Shown: one piece after another, positions 35,777 to 46,228 of the stretch
How the letters are laid out: each line of letters starts with the position of its first letter
Numbering within the stretch: the stretch's first letter is position 1
NCBI GenBank assembly: GCA_016743235.1
Contig: VRZD01000023.1
Location: 1 to 64,000, forward strand
Origin: Pantanalinema sp. GBBB05
Lineage (GTDB): Bacteria > Cyanobacteriota > Cyanobacteriia > Leptolyngbyales > Leptolyngbyaceae
Length of the DNA: 64,000 nucleotides
Reading direction: 5' to 3'
The notes under the pieces: generated by a model
The model's input: only the letters and a program-made list of their open reading frames with translations
Database searches by the model: none
What the model was told of the DNA's origin: nothing
Program-made: the position numbers and the translations under genes

Positions 35777-38700
35777 CTACAGGCTATTACCAATCAAGAT
35801 GAAGGGTGACCAGTAGTAAGGATGGGCCAGAGAACCAATAGCTTGCCCAGAGCTGGAGACAGGTACAGCAGTTCGATACGGCAGCACTGAAGTTGGGAGT
35901 GTGCCATTTAAGAGACTGAGCTGAGCCTGCCGCAGGGCTTCGGCTTTAGTCAGCTTGCCTGTTGCCAAATATTTGTAGAACTGTTGCATTAACACACTGG
36001 TACTGGCATCGCTCACACTCCAAAGAGAAGCTAGCACCGCTTTGGCGCGATCGCGATCGCCCATGAAAAATGAGCTAATGCCACTGACTTCTAAGCCCAG
36101 CCCATCAGTCCCACCTAAACCCGTTTGACAGGCAGAGAGAACCACTAACTGGACATCTTTGAGGTCACGGAGGGTTTGCACATCGGGAATGGGATAGGGT
36201 GTGCCTGTCCCCAGCAAAAAGTAGGAGCTACGGGGATTTTCGGATTTGAATTCGCTATGCGTAGCAATGTGAATAATTTTATGTCCCCAAATATTGTCTT
36301 CAAAAGCCGCTTTGGTAAATTGCTGATTGAGGAGAATTTCTCCAGGATAGATTCCACGGTTGTTCGGCTGTTTCACAATGGCATTGAGTTCAGCTTCAAC
36401 ATTAGGTAAAGCGCTATAGTCTCCTTGAGCCTCTGACAGCCCCAATGCTAGGACAGAGGTAGATGGAGGTAATAACAGGGTCTTACCAGTGTCAGTGAGG
36501 CTAGCAGACAAAATATTAGAGACCGCAAAGCGCTGAATCAGGTAGTGATTGCCATCAAACAGAGCTGCCATCGGAATATAGTTAGTGGCACGATCGGGGA
36601 CAAAGATTAAATGCTGAATTTTGTTGGCAGCTAGTTCTGGTTCAAGCGGTTTGACCAGACAATCGTAGAGATCTTTGCCGATCGCTTGGAGTTGAGCTTC
36701 GTCATCATGGGTACTGAGCAGGGCTTGGAATTGGGAAACTTTGCTGTAGAGGGCAGCTTCCCCCAGGGGGCAGACTGCTGTCTTGCTCAGGACTCCACCC
36801 TTGGCAGCCCAGAGGATACGGGTTTTGTCAGCTAAAACCAACGGATAAATCAGAATGGAGTTAGGATTAGCCGTCACAACGCGATCGGCACTGGTTTGAA
36901 AGTCTTGCGTTGATTGATCAACTTGAGCCAGACGGCTGTCATGCAGCTGTTGTTTAATTTGCTCAACAAAGGTCTGAAACTCTTTGGATAGAGTTTGGTA
37001 TTGAGTTTTCAATTCGCTGTATTGCGCACAGCGTCGTTGTTCACAGTCATAGAACTTACCCCCAAATGCAATCAGACTATTGTATTGCCCTTGAATTTGG
37101 GTTTCCAGCGAGTTAAAGCCGACTTCAGCGATCGCCGTGGGGGCACGGGAGCCTTGAGTAAAGTCATTAAGTTCCTGAACTTTTAACCGTTCTAAGACTT
37201 GCTGGGCTTCACCAATCCGACCCTGTTCAATCAATAGGTTGGCAAGAGTCCGATAACTACCGGAAACTGATTGGGTATAGGATTCTTGGAGTTGGCGTGG
37301 TAGTTTGCGCAGATCCGCCCGAATAGTTTCATAAACGTTGACGGATTGTTTATAAACAATGATGGCAAGCTCTGGTTGATGTTGTCGCACTAACAAACTG
37401 CCAATGTTATGCCATATTCCACTTTCTCCTTCACGATCGCCGATTCTCTTCAAAATAGTCAGTGCTTGTTGATAGAACTTGAGCGATTGATCATATTGTT
37501 GCAGCAGGACATAGGCAGATCCTAATCCTTGGAGGGTATAAGCTTGCCCATAGACCTCATCAATGGCGCTAAAAATAGGCAGTGCTTGTTGGTATAGATT
37601 AATCGCTTGCTCTACTTGTTTAAGCCCCAGATAAAGGTTCCCTAGAGACTTAAGCGCCTGAGCTTCTCCATAACGATTATTCCCTTGCCTGAACAGGGCT
37701 AACGCCTCTTGATACAGTGCAATCGCTTTATCAGGTTGATTACGGGAGTAGTAGCTAGCAATATTGCTGATGGCACTCGCTTGATTGCGGCGATCGCCTA
37801 GCTGTTGAAATCGACTTAAAGCCTGCTGATGTAACTCCAGAGCTTGCAGCGGTTGACCCAGGAAACTATAAGCATTACCTAGATCAAACAAGGTACTCGC
37901 TTCTCCAGCCTGGTTTCCCAGTTGTTGAAATAGGCTCAAAGCCTGCCGATGTAACTCAACCGCCTGGTTATATTGACCCAGGTAGTGATACGCATTGCCC
38001 AGACGATTAAGAGCGATGGCTTGCCCCGCCCGGTTATTCATCTGTTTGAAAAGAGTGAATGCCTGCTGGAAAATTGGGATGGCTTTCGTCTGTTGACTGA
38101 GCCAGTAGTAAGCATAACCAAGACCAATGAGTGCTTTGGCTTGCCCAGCTCGATCGCCAGTTTCCTGGAAAATAGCGAATGCCTGCTGATGCAATTGAAT
38201 TGCCTGATGATATTGATCATAGGTTGTATAGGCACTACCTAAATTATTCAGAATCAAAGCTTGCCCAGCTCGATCGCCCCGATCTTGCAATACCCTCAAG
38301 GTCTGTTGATAGAGTTCAATTTCCTTGCCCTTTTCTCCTACTTCCCGGTAAGCCTGCCCTAGATTATTCACCACAATAGGTAAGAGCTCAAGATTAGAAC
38401 TTGCCTGAGCTAGCGCTAGCGAGGTTTGATAGCACTCGATCGCTTTGCTAGTATTGCCTAACGCTTGATAGCCATTGCCCAGATTATTGAGTGAGCGTCC
38501 TTCTAGATCACCATCCTTAATTTGTCTGGCAATCGTTAATGCTTGTTGATAGTAAGCGATCGCCTGAGCATACTGCTTCAATTGATAAACAGCATTTCCT
38601 AACGCTTTAAAGGCTTGTCCCTCACCTGGGCGATATTGAATTTCTTGATAAATTCGCAATGCCTGCTGAAGTAATGGTAATCCAGCCTCCGGAGCAAGTT

Positions 38701-38857
38701 GCTGTCCTTGTTCTAGCTGCTGATCTGCTTCTACCTGACGATCGGTATACGTTTGCGCCCAGATAGAGAGATTAAACGCAGGCAACGGAACCAGAGGGGC
38801 AGTAATAGCCAACAGAATCGCTGTAGCCACGTTGGCAAACTTCAGAACGGGGCACAT
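35777..38857 (-). CDS. exported TPR-CHAT protease
   Basis: The 1026-residue protein has a signal peptide-like start (FANVATAILLAITAPLVPLP), about twelve TPR units of 40 residues (from about residue 45 to 530), a coiled-coil linker, and a C-terminal CHAT domain. The catalytic dyad of the clan CD fold is intact: His867 in HIATHSEF and Cys910 in VVLSACQTGLGG. The protein ends YYWSPFILIGNSL. CHAT domains are caspase-like peptidases; TPRs usually hold partners or targets. Export is inferred from the hydrophobic N-terminus. The next gene upstream, 310 bp away, encodes a caspase-like protein. Confidence 0.88.
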   Translation of the reverse strand: MCPVLKFANVATAILLAITAPLVPLPAFNLSIWAQTYTDRQVEADQQLEQGQQLAPEAGLPLLQQALRIYQEIQYRPGEGQAFKALGNAVYQLKQYAQAIAYYQQALTIARQIKDGDLEGRSLNNLGNGYQALGNTSKAIECYQTSLALAQASSNLELLPIVVNNLGQAYREVGEKGKEIELYQQTLRVLQDRGDRAGQALILNNLGSAYTTYDQYHQAIQLHQQAFAIFQETGDRAGQAKALIGLGYAYYWLSQQTKAIPIFQQAFTLFKQMNNRAGQAIALNRLGNAYHYLGQYNQAVELHRQALSLFQQLGNQAGEASTLFDLGNAYSFLGQPLQALELHQQALSRFQQLGDRRNQASAISNIASYYSRNQPDKAIALYQEALALFRQGNNRYGEAQALKSLGNLYLGLKQVEQAINLYQQALPIFSAIDEVYGQAYTLQGLGSAYVLLQQYDQSLKFYQQALTILKRIGDREGESGIWHNIGSLLVRQHQPELAIIVYKQSVNVYETIRADLRKLPRQLQESYTQSVSGSYRTLANLLIEQGRIGEAQQVLERLKVQELNDFTQGSRAPTAIAEVGFNSLETQIQGQYNSLIAFGGKFYDCEQRRCAQYSELKTQYQTLSKEFQTFVEQIKQQLHDSRLAQVDQSTQDFQTSADRVVTANPNSILIYPLVLADKTRILWAAKGGVLSKTAVCPLGEAALYSKVSQFQALLSTHDDEAQLQAIGKDLYDCLVKPLEPELAANKIQHLIFVPDRATNYIPMAALFDGNHYLIQRFAVSNILSASLTDTGKTLLLPPSTSVLALGLSEAQGDYSALPNVEAELNAIVKQPNNRGIYPGEILLNQQFTKAAFEDNIWGHKIIHIATHSEFKSENPRSSYFLLGTGTPYPIPDVQTLRDLKDVQLVVLSACQTGLGGTDGLGLEVSGISSFFMGDRDRAKAVLASLWSVSDASTSVLMQQFYKYLATGKLTKAEALRQAQLSLLNGTLPTSVLPYRTAVPVSSSGQAIGSLAHPYYWSPFILIGNSL

Positions 38858-39166
38858 ACCCTATCCCCTTAGGAAAGCGATTGTTTACAACTACTATATC
38901 TCTCCTGCATCAATTGATTTGAGTTGAGATTATCAATCTAGCACTAACAACAGATCTACTATAGACTTCTCAATGATTCATAAAAACAAACCAAAGATAA
39001 TGGATCTCGGTAACACCAAGGTTTGACACTGAGTACTAAACTCACATAACCATTTCACTGTTAAGCATGATTAGCAGGCGCTTCTTAATTTGGTGTAAAA
39101 ATAGCCTTTTCCAGTCACTAGCACCTGTCAGCAGGGTTACTCCAGGCAGACTAGCGTGATCATAAC
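38858..39166. other. 309-bp intergenic region
   Basis: This is the 5' region of the leftward TPR-CHAT gene. It is AT-rich. I see no gene, terminator or repeat. Confidence 0.4.
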
Positions 39167-41353
39167 CTATCCTCCCATCACTTGAATAAAGGTTGACATT
39201 GCCGCCAACTGATCCGCTTTCACTAATTGCCGGGTACTGACCAGATCAACTCCTGCCTCACGGGTACTGCGGTTCAAATCCCCCAACATGGCACCAATAA
39301 TGTTCAGCGGTTCATCATCCCGCAATGACACCGCTGTTCGGGAACCTGCGGTACGCGATTCTCCGATCGGACGCAGTGCCTGCAACATATCCCGCAATGG
39401 TTTCGTACTGGCTAAAGTCAACACCTCAATGAACCCAGTTCCCCGCAAGACAAACTGATAGCCATCTCCCGTTTGCGGGGTAACAAGTTCCTGCCCCGGT
39501 GCCACCAGTGCTGCGTCCTCTGGAGCATCCCAGTAGGGGAACAGGACGGTCAAATTCCCACTACTGCTAATTACCAGGGCTGCCATGTAAAGATTGCGCG
39601 TCTCGTTGTTGCGAAGCTTAACCTGAAACTCACTGCCTGATGGAAATTGATAGGTATTGGCAGTGACCGATCGGTTAGCTCCCTTTTGCTCGATTGTGGT
39701 CGTTACCTTCAACCCAGCACTGCGATCGCCCCCTACAGCTAACTGCAAAATCTTGCCTGCCAGTAGAGATTTGAAGCGGGGACGCAATCGGTTAATCGCA
39801 TCCGGGAGAGCCTCATTAGCGCGATCGAAGGAGGCAGTAATGGGCGACAGTCCAGCTGTGAATAAACCCACACTGTTGACGGGCGGTAGGTCAGCAATTT
39901 TCTGCTGTTGTGCCTGCTTTAAGTAAGCTGGATTCATCCGTCCCAGCAGATAATCCACAGTGGATCCCTGGATTTGAGACACAACTTCAATGCGATCGAC
40001 GCTGCGAAGGGCAGTGAGGGCAGAAGACTGATCCTGCCCCAAGGAGCCATCCAGTCCAAGGCGTAACTTCAAGTCAGTTGGCACCCCCCGCACCTGCTCC
40101 CGCAGTAGCATTCCTGGTTTTATATCACCGATCTGTCCTTGCTTCACCTTGCCATAACCCACCAATCCACGCCGGGAAGTCTGTTCAATTTCGCCCAGGC
40201 TCTTGCCACTGGCATCAATTAACGTGAAGACTGAGCCTGAGTCGGTTGCTTCTAGGCTGCGGGAGGACACCCCACCCAACCAGAACTCAATCTGCCCACC
40301 AGAAACACTCTTAATCACTGCCTCTGCAGCTGGAATGGTCGGGGTCAGGAAATAGATGGGCTTTTGTCCGTTACTGTCTGGGTTAGCGGCATAAATTGGA
40401 ACTTGGGTTAAACCCGCATTCTTAGCTACATCCTGTGTACTGCGTTGCAGATTGACATAAACTGTTCCAACCCCTTCGGTGCGCGTCTGTTGCCATAGAT
40501 AGCGGGTCAGCAGGTAGGTAAAGGCTCCCGCAGAAAAGCCACTAAATGGTACATCAGCCGCTAACTGGTCATACTGGGCAGAGCCGATCGCCACTCCCTT
40601 GGCAATGCCTTTACGACGCATTTCAGCCAAATCCTGCGGCTCCAACTTCAGTCTTGCCATCCACTGTTTCTGAAACTCCAGTTCTGTGGGACTGGGATTG
40701 GCAGGTTGATCGCCGCTCAATCGGGAAGGCGTTGCCCGGAATGCCAAATTACCCCGTGTACCACCGCCCGAATGGCAACTGTCTAGCACTACTGTCACCA
40801 GATCCGTTGGTAGTGCCGACATTAGTAAAAACAGGCTGCGTCCCATGATGTCTTCCACCTGATCCGGTTGAGTGGAAGCCCGATCGAAGGGAACGATCGT
40901 GCCGTTGACACCCTTGCCATCTTGGGTGAAACCGGGAATCGGATCGGTGTCCAGGACAAGAGAACCATGCCCAGAGAAGTGAAAAACTACGACATCCCCT
41001 GGTTTTGTCTGCTGAATCAGGTGCGTCTCAAAGGCTTCCAGAATAGTTTGGCGATTTGGTTTTAGATTAGATGTATTGCTGACAACCAAAATATCGCTGG
41101 GATTAAATCCAAACCGATGTACTAATAACTCCCGTTGTAACTCCACATCTGTGAGACAACCAGCCAGCGATCGCACCGGCTCGGGATAATCATTGATACC
41201 CACCAGTAGGGCTAACTTTCTGCCAGGAGTACCCTGTGCCAGAACGTTGCCGTACTGCTCGCCTTGGCGAAACAAGTCCAAGTGACTCAAACTAATACTG
41301 GCTAACGCGGATCCAGCAAATTGCAAAAAGTGACGACGATTGATGGGGGGCAT
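39167..41353 (-). CDS. Tat-exported caspase-family (C14) protein with DUF4384-like tail
   Basis: I chose the ATG at 41353 because an AGGA site lies upstream and the product starts with a Tat-type signal, NRRHFLQFAGSALASISL. The peptidase domain follows (LALLVGINDYPE, catalytic His129 in VVVFHFSGHGSLV, Cys193 in VTVVLDSCHSGGG), as in bacterial metacaspase-like or orthocaspase proteins. The C-terminal part (about 590-690) with VKLRNNETRNLYMAALVISS and LTVLFPYW resembles DUF4384. It has 728 residues. A Tat signal implies a folded enzyme outside the cytoplasm. Its own role and substrate are unknown. Confidence 0.87.
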   Translation of the reverse strand: MPPINRRHFLQFAGSALASISLSHLDLFRQGEQYGNVLAQGTPGRKLALLVGINDYPEPVRSLAGCLTDVELQRELLVHRFGFNPSDILVVSNTSNLKPNRQTILEAFETHLIQQTKPGDVVVFHFSGHGSLVLDTDPIPGFTQDGKGVNGTIVPFDRASTQPDQVEDIMGRSLFLLMSALPTDLVTVVLDSCHSGGGTRGNLAFRATPSRLSGDQPANPSPTELEFQKQWMARLKLEPQDLAEMRRKGIAKGVAIGSAQYDQLAADVPFSGFSAGAFTYLLTRYLWQQTRTEGVGTVYVNLQRSTQDVAKNAGLTQVPIYAANPDSNGQKPIYFLTPTIPAAEAVIKSVSGGQIEFWLGGVSSRSLEATDSGSVFTLIDASGKSLGEIEQTSRRGLVGYGKVKQGQIGDIKPGMLLREQVRGVPTDLKLRLGLDGSLGQDQSSALTALRSVDRIEVVSQIQGSTVDYLLGRMNPAYLKQAQQQKIADLPPVNSVGLFTAGLSPITASFDRANEALPDAINRLRPRFKSLLAGKILQLAVGGDRSAGLKVTTTIEQKGANRSVTANTYQFPSGSEFQVKLRNNETRNLYMAALVISSSGNLTVLFPYWDAPEDAALVAPGQELVTPQTGDGYQFVLRGTGFIEVLTLASTKPLRDMLQALRPIGESRTAGSRTAVSLRDDEPLNIIGAMLGDLNRSTREAGVDLVSTRQLVKADQLAAMSTFIQVMGG

Positions 41354-41436
41354 CTTCAAACTTTCCTGATGACAACAATTGAGTCGAGTTAGCTTATTCT
41401 TGATCACTCAGGCGCGATCGCAGTGATGCAATTGTG

Positions 41437-41466
41437 TCACAAACTATTACCAATCCAAATGAACCT
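41437..41466 (-). pseudogene. relic of a CHAT C-terminus
   Basis: Reading leftwards, the last codons before a TGA encode RFIWIGNSL, almost the same as the FILIGNSL end of the TPR-CHAT protein at 35.8-38.9 kb. No CHAT sequence precedes it. It probably marks the place where a further CHAT gene was lost. The match is short, so chance cannot be ruled out. Confidence 0.4.
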
Positions 41467-41547
41467 GGAGCGATCTTGTCTGTGCTCAAACGGTGGTGCA
41501 ATAAGATTCAGCGATCGCGAACGGATGAGAACGTAATATGTTCCTCC

Positions 41548-44500
41548 TTATTCCGCTTCGCCAATTAAGGTAAATGCTGCCCAGTTAAGCGGTTCGGGAT
41601 ATTTCTGTTTGGTCGTCAGCATTGCCTGACGCAGGGCTTGCGCTTTGTCGGGAGTCTTCTGCAAATTCTGGTAAAACTCCGTCATCAAAAAAGCCGTGGA
41701 ATCATCGGGGACTTTCCAGAGAGAGACAATAATGCTGGGTACTCCAGCCGTGATCAGCGATCGCGATAGTCCAATCACCCCATCCCCGGTAATTCTGCCC
41801 CGTCCCGTATCGCAGGCACTCAAAACGACGAGTTCGGCATTCAGTTTCATCTCTAGAATTTCGGCGGCGGTGAGTAAGCCATCATTCAGTTGACCATTGC
41901 CAGCAGGAGCCAGGGCGATCGCACCGGGAACACCCAAGCCTTTCACGTCATCCAGTAATCCGTGGGTGGCAAAGTGAATCAGTCGTGCATTGGGCATTTG
42001 TTGGGCGATCGCGGTTTTGGTTGCCTGCTGTCCGGTGATGGCTTGCGTGTTCAAGAGTTGGGCGATTGCCAAAGCTTCCTGTTTGGCTCCTGGCAGGTCT
42101 GACAATTGCACGGGTGTATCCCCCAACTGTGTCACGACCTTTGGCATGGTTGGATTCCCGACAATCAGGGATTTACCAGCGACCGATTGGCGCGATGTCA
42201 GGCGATCGCGTTGCTGGCGAGTGAGTTCCAACACTTGAATCGAAGGTGCAGTTAGAATTGTATGTTGTTCAATTAGTGCTGTGCCATTGGCATCCAGTAG
42301 TGCTGGGAACGGCACCAGAAACAGCTCACCCTGCGGCATGAAGATTACCCGCTGATTAGGATCTTGGGGCAGGAGCGGGGCGATCGGTGCAATCAGTAGT
42401 TGGTGCAGTTGTTTTAGATTGCGAGTCTGCTTTTCCTGTTGTCGTTTCAGAAACTCCGGTGACAAAGCAACTTCCACATCTGCCCGACCCCTGACTCCCA
42501 TGCCCTCTCGACTTTGCACCACTAACTGAGCCAGGTTAGTATTCTGTTGCTGCCACAACGGTTTCAGGTCTACTTTGCGGAAAGTGATATCATCTTGAGG
42601 TGGGATCACCCAGATATACAGTTCAGATTGCCGCGCTTCCTCTTTGCCTTGGATTTGGAAGTCGTCGAAGATAACGGAATACTGCACCAGGGTTGCATTC
42701 TGTGCCCTGGCAATTTGTTGGATCTCCTGCAAAGTAGGCGGTTTAGTTCCTTTCAACGTCATGGATGCCTGCTGCGCTTGAGGAATTAATGACGTTGCCT
42801 CCTGACCGCTCAACCGCTGTGCCAATAATTCCACAAACGCTCGCGCCCGACCCCGCTCCGCAATTTCTAAGGCAGCATTGGGCTGATTCTGGGCAACCAG
42901 GACTTTTTGTAACGTGCGATAGGTTACGGTTTGCTGCTCAAAAATAGAGACCTTGTTGGCATCATTTTCAGCCCCTGTTTGGCGCAGCAATTCCCAGGTG
43001 GCAACTCCATCCATTAGTGTTTTGATCGCCACCACTAAGTTACCGGATTTGAACAGTGCGTTCCCTAGATTATTCAGGGCAATTCCTTCCCCCTGTTGGT
43101 TCTTGATTTGCCTGGCGACGGCTAAAGCTTGTTCATGGAACTCGATCGCTTTGCCATAGTTACCCAGTGAGAAGTAAGCAAGTCCCAAATTGCCCAAGTT
43201 TGTTCCTTCCCTCTCACGGGCTTTGACCTCCCTGGCGATGGCTAAAGCTTGTTCGTGAAACTCGATCGCTTTGCCATAGTTGCCGAGAGTGCGGTAAGCA
43301 ACTCCCAAATTGCCCAGGATACTTCCTTCGCCTTGCCTGTTCTTGATTTCCCTGGTGATGGCTAAAGCTTGTTCGTGGAACTCGATCGCTCTGCTGTAGT
43401 TACCCAATAAGAAGTAAGCACTGCCCAAATTGCCCAGAGCATTACCTTCGCCCTGCCTGTTCTTGATTTCCCTGGTGATGGCTAAAGCTTGTTCGTGGAA
43501 CTCGATCGCTTTGCCATAGTTGCCGAGATCGCGGTAAGCAAGTCCCAAACCATCCAGAGCACTGCTTTCCCCCCCACGATCTTTGATTTGCTTGGCGATG
43601 GCTAAAGCTTGTTCGTGGAACTCGATTGCTTTGCCATAGTTGCCGAGAGCGCCGTAAGCAAGTCCCAAATTGCCTAGAGCATTACCTTCGCCTTGCCTGT
43701 CTTTGATTTCCCTGGCGATGGCTAAAGCTTGTTCGTGGAACTCGATCGCTTTGCCATAGTTGCCGAGAGCGCGGTAAGCAAGTCCCAAACCATCCAGAGC
43801 ATTGCTTTCCCCCCCACGATCTTTGATTTGCTTGGCGATGGTTAGATGCTGTTCATAAAACTCGGTCGCTCTGCTGTAGTTACCCAATAAGAAGTAAGCA
43901 CTGCCCAAATTGCCGAGGGCATTACCTTCGCCTTGCCTGTCTTTGATTTCCCTGGTGATGGCTAAAGCTTGTTCGTGAAACTCGGTCGCTTTGCCATAGT
44001 TACCGATCGCGCGGTATGCAAGTCCCAAATTGCTTAATACACGCCCCTCCCCCAGTCGAGCCTTAATTCCCCGATAAATTTGGAGTGCCTGCTGCCAGGA
44101 CTGAAACGCTGCTTCAAATTGGCTGGTTTGATATTGCTGAATTCCCTGTTGTAACAGACGGTCAGCTTCGACTTTCTGGAACGAAGCTGGTACATTACTG
44201 TTCGTAATTTGCTGCGCTGCGTCTAAAACTTGTTGAGCAAGTTTCTCGATCTCAGAGTTATTTAATTCTTTGGCGATCGCGATCGCTTGTTGACTGAGTT
44301 CTAACGCTTTAGCTATATTTCCTAATCGCAAGTTTGTTTCACCCAAGCCAATTAAGGCAGCTCCTTCCCCAGGGCGATGTTTCAACTGTCGATAGAGAGT
44401 GCGAGCCTGTTTCAGGGATTGAATTGCTACCTGAAGCTGGTTAGTTTGGATCTGTTGAGTCCCTTGTTGCAACAGGCGATCGGCTTCACGTTTCTGTGGG

Positions 44501-45252
44501 TTAGTGGCTATTTGGGCTGCTTGTAGAACTTGGCGGGCAAGTTTCTCCATTTCAGCGCTATTTAGTTCTTTAGCGATCGCAAGTGCCTGTTGACTGAGTT
44601 CCAACGCTTTAGCTGGATTTCCCAATCTCAAGTTTGTTTCACATAAGCCAATTAAGGCAGCACCTTCACCAGCACGATGTTGAAGCCGTCGATAGAGGGT
44701 GAGAGCCTGTTCCAGGGATTGAACGGCTGCCGGAAGCTGGTTAGTTTGGATCTGTTGAGTTCCCTGTTGCAAGAGGCGATCTGCTTCACGTTTCTGGGGG
44801 TTATCGGCTATTTGGGCTGCTTGTAGAACTTGGCGGGCAAACTTTTCCATTTCAGGATTATTCAGTTCTTTGGCGATCGCGAGTGCTTGTTGGCTAAGTT
44901 CCAACGCTTTAACTACATTTCCTAATCGCAAGTTTGTTTCACCCAAGCCAATTAAGGCAGCGCCTTCACCAGGGCGGTGTTGAAGCTGTCGATAGATGGT
45001 GAGAGCCTGTTCCAGGGATTGAACGGCTGCCGGAAGCTGGTTAGTTTGGATTTGCTGAATCCCCTGCTGTAACAGGCGATCGGCTTCAACCTTGCGATCC
45101 TGGATGGTTTGAGCAGTGGCAGGGTGAAGGGGAAAGATAAGGGACGGGTAAAGAAGGAAGAGTAAAGGGTGCAGGGAAAGGGACAACAGAAACAAGAAAA
45201 ACCTTTTCTGCCTTCTGCCTTCTGCCTTCTGCCGTCTCATCTGGGGGCGCAT
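41548..45252 (-). CDS. exported TPR-CHAT protease with duplicated repeats
   Basis: The 1234-residue protein has a basic start from heptanucleotide repeats (MRPQMRRQKAEGRRQKRF), a hydrophobic signal core and cleavage near ATAQT. Three 100-residue repeats then follow (each beginning [KR]xEADRLLQQG), a partial fourth, and about nine TPRs of 40 residues. The C-terminal CHAT domain has His1097 in HFATHGLLDD and Cys1147 in VVLSACDTGRG. The 40-residue TPRs are nearly identical in DNA (120-bp period), which points to recent tandem expansion. Ribosome site AGGA at 9 bp supports the start. Confidence 0.88.
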   Translation of the reverse strand: MRPQMRRQKAEGRRQKRFFLFLLSLSLHPLLFLLYPSLIFPLHPATAQTIQDRKVEADRLLQQGIQQIQTNQLPAAVQSLEQALTIYRQLQHRPGEGAALIGLGETNLRLGNVVKALELSQQALAIAKELNNPEMEKFARQVLQAAQIADNPQKREADRLLQQGTQQIQTNQLPAAVQSLEQALTLYRRLQHRAGEGAALIGLCETNLRLGNPAKALELSQQALAIAKELNSAEMEKLARQVLQAAQIATNPQKREADRLLQQGTQQIQTNQLQVAIQSLKQARTLYRQLKHRPGEGAALIGLGETNLRLGNIAKALELSQQAIAIAKELNNSEIEKLAQQVLDAAQQITNSNVPASFQKVEADRLLQQGIQQYQTSQFEAAFQSWQQALQIYRGIKARLGEGRVLSNLGLAYRAIGNYGKATEFHEQALAITREIKDRQGEGNALGNLGSAYFLLGNYSRATEFYEQHLTIAKQIKDRGGESNALDGLGLAYRALGNYGKAIEFHEQALAIAREIKDRQGEGNALGNLGLAYGALGNYGKAIEFHEQALAIAKQIKDRGGESSALDGLGLAYRDLGNYGKAIEFHEQALAITREIKNRQGEGNALGNLGSAYFLLGNYSRAIEFHEQALAITREIKNRQGEGSILGNLGVAYRTLGNYGKAIEFHEQALAIAREVKAREREGTNLGNLGLAYFSLGNYGKAIEFHEQALAVARQIKNQQGEGIALNNLGNALFKSGNLVVAIKTLMDGVATWELLRQTGAENDANKVSIFEQQTVTYRTLQKVLVAQNQPNAALEIAERGRARAFVELLAQRLSGQEATSLIPQAQQASMTLKGTKPPTLQEIQQIARAQNATLVQYSVIFDDFQIQGKEEARQSELYIWVIPPQDDITFRKVDLKPLWQQQNTNLAQLVVQSREGMGVRGRADVEVALSPEFLKRQQEKQTRNLKQLHQLLIAPIAPLLPQDPNQRVIFMPQGELFLVPFPALLDANGTALIEQHTILTAPSIQVLELTRQQRDRLTSRQSVAGKSLIVGNPTMPKVVTQLGDTPVQLSDLPGAKQEALAIAQLLNTQAITGQQATKTAIAQQMPNARLIHFATHGLLDDVKGLGVPGAIALAPAGNGQLNDGLLTAAEILEMKLNAELVVLSACDTGRGRITGDGVIGLSRSLITAGVPSIIVSLWKVPDDSTAFLMTEFYQNLQKTPDKAQALRQAMLTTKQKYPEPLNWAAFTLIGEAE
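45206..45233 (-). repeat. heptanucleotide tandem repeat (4 copies)
   Basis: Four head-to-tail copies of TTCTGCC read on the + strand lie inside the signal-peptide region of the TPR-CHAT gene. Translated leftwards they encode QKAEGRR-type residues. Cyanobacteria are known for short tandemly repeated heptamers (STRR). Confidence 0.8.
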
Positions 45253-45512
45253 GGGGAAATCCTACTAGGGCAACAAGTTGCTTGTCGTTAATGTATCACT
45301 CTCAGTAGCAGGAAAGATATGCAACTTTGGTAAAAATGCGGTGAGGAGTATATTCTTACCATTGCATAGGTTCGCCAGCAGCAGAGTGATAGCCATTGAG
45401 AGTGAGTGATGGGCATCATCGCGATATTCACATTTCACTTTCTATGTAAACCTGCCGTTGGTTGTTGGATGGCTGGCAATCATTTGAATTCACAAAGCAT
45501 AAGGAAGATAAC

Positions 45513-46184
45513 ATGATTCAGAAAACGCTTTCACTGTTGACCTCTGTTGCGATCGTGGCATGGAGTAGTGGCTCTGCTGGCGCCTTTAGCTTGATTGGTT
45601 CCGAACTAAGACTGCGTACCGAAGCGCAATCCACACCAACTAGTCAGCTATTTGTCACGTCTTTTCCTGCATCTGCAACTGTCAGCGAGTCGGTTGTCGA
45701 GTTTCCTAATATCGCCAGCTTGTTTGACCCAACGGTTGGCGTTCCATTAGGGTTTGCCAGATCCCTTGTCAATGTTGCGATCGATGCTGGCTCAAATTAC
45801 CTGGAGATCGATTTCGATAATGCTGGATCTGGTTTATATGCAACTGGATTCAAGAATACCTATGTATTCACATTCACTGCCCCCCTTGCCTTGCAGATTA
45901 CTGATGTTGCGATCGATCCACGCACAACCTTAGGCTTAACCGCCGATCGCGTCACCTTTAGCGGCAACGAGTTATTTGTCAATGTCAGTGGGTTATTGTT
46001 CAATCGCAACTCACTGGCTCGGCTCAACGTGAGTGGCGTTACTCCCTCTGACCCTGCTGACCCCGATACCGGGATTTTGCCTTCCCCTGGTAACACGGCG
46101 GCTGTCCCAGAACCTACTACTATGTTGGGAATTGCGCTAGCAGGGAGTGGATTCGCTTACTTCAAGCGTCGTCGCTCCGTATAG
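45513..46184 (+). CDS. PEP-CTERM exported protein
   Basis: The 223-residue protein starts at the ATG at 45513 behind AAGGA, with a signal peptide (MIQKTLSLLTSVAIVAW). It ends with a PEP-CTERM sorting signal: VPEPTT, a hydrophobic helix and a basic FKRRRSV tail. An exosortase would cleave at the PEP and pass the protein on to extracellular matrix. No exosortase gene is in the window. The central beta-rich domain is not recognised. It is the only rightward gene among the CHAT genes here. Confidence 0.85.
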   Translation: MIQKTLSLLTSVAIVAWSSGSAGAFSLIGSELRLRTEAQSTPTSQLFVTSFPASATVSESVVEFPNIASLFDPTVGVPLGFARSLVNVAIDAGSNYLEIDFDNAGSGLYATGFKNTYVFTFTAPLALQITDVAIDPRTTLGLTADRVTFSGNELFVNVSGLLFNRNSLARLNVSGVTPSDPADPDTGILPSPGNTAAVPEPTTMLGIALAGSGFAYFKRRRSV

Positions 46185-46228
46185 CCTTGCATTGAAGGCG
46201 CTACTCTTGCCATCCTCCAGTCTGATCG

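Noticed and set aside
43024..44160. Regular 120-bp repeats that might suggest a CRISPR array
   Set aside because: They code for TPR units in frame, spacers are not unique, and no cas gene is in the window.
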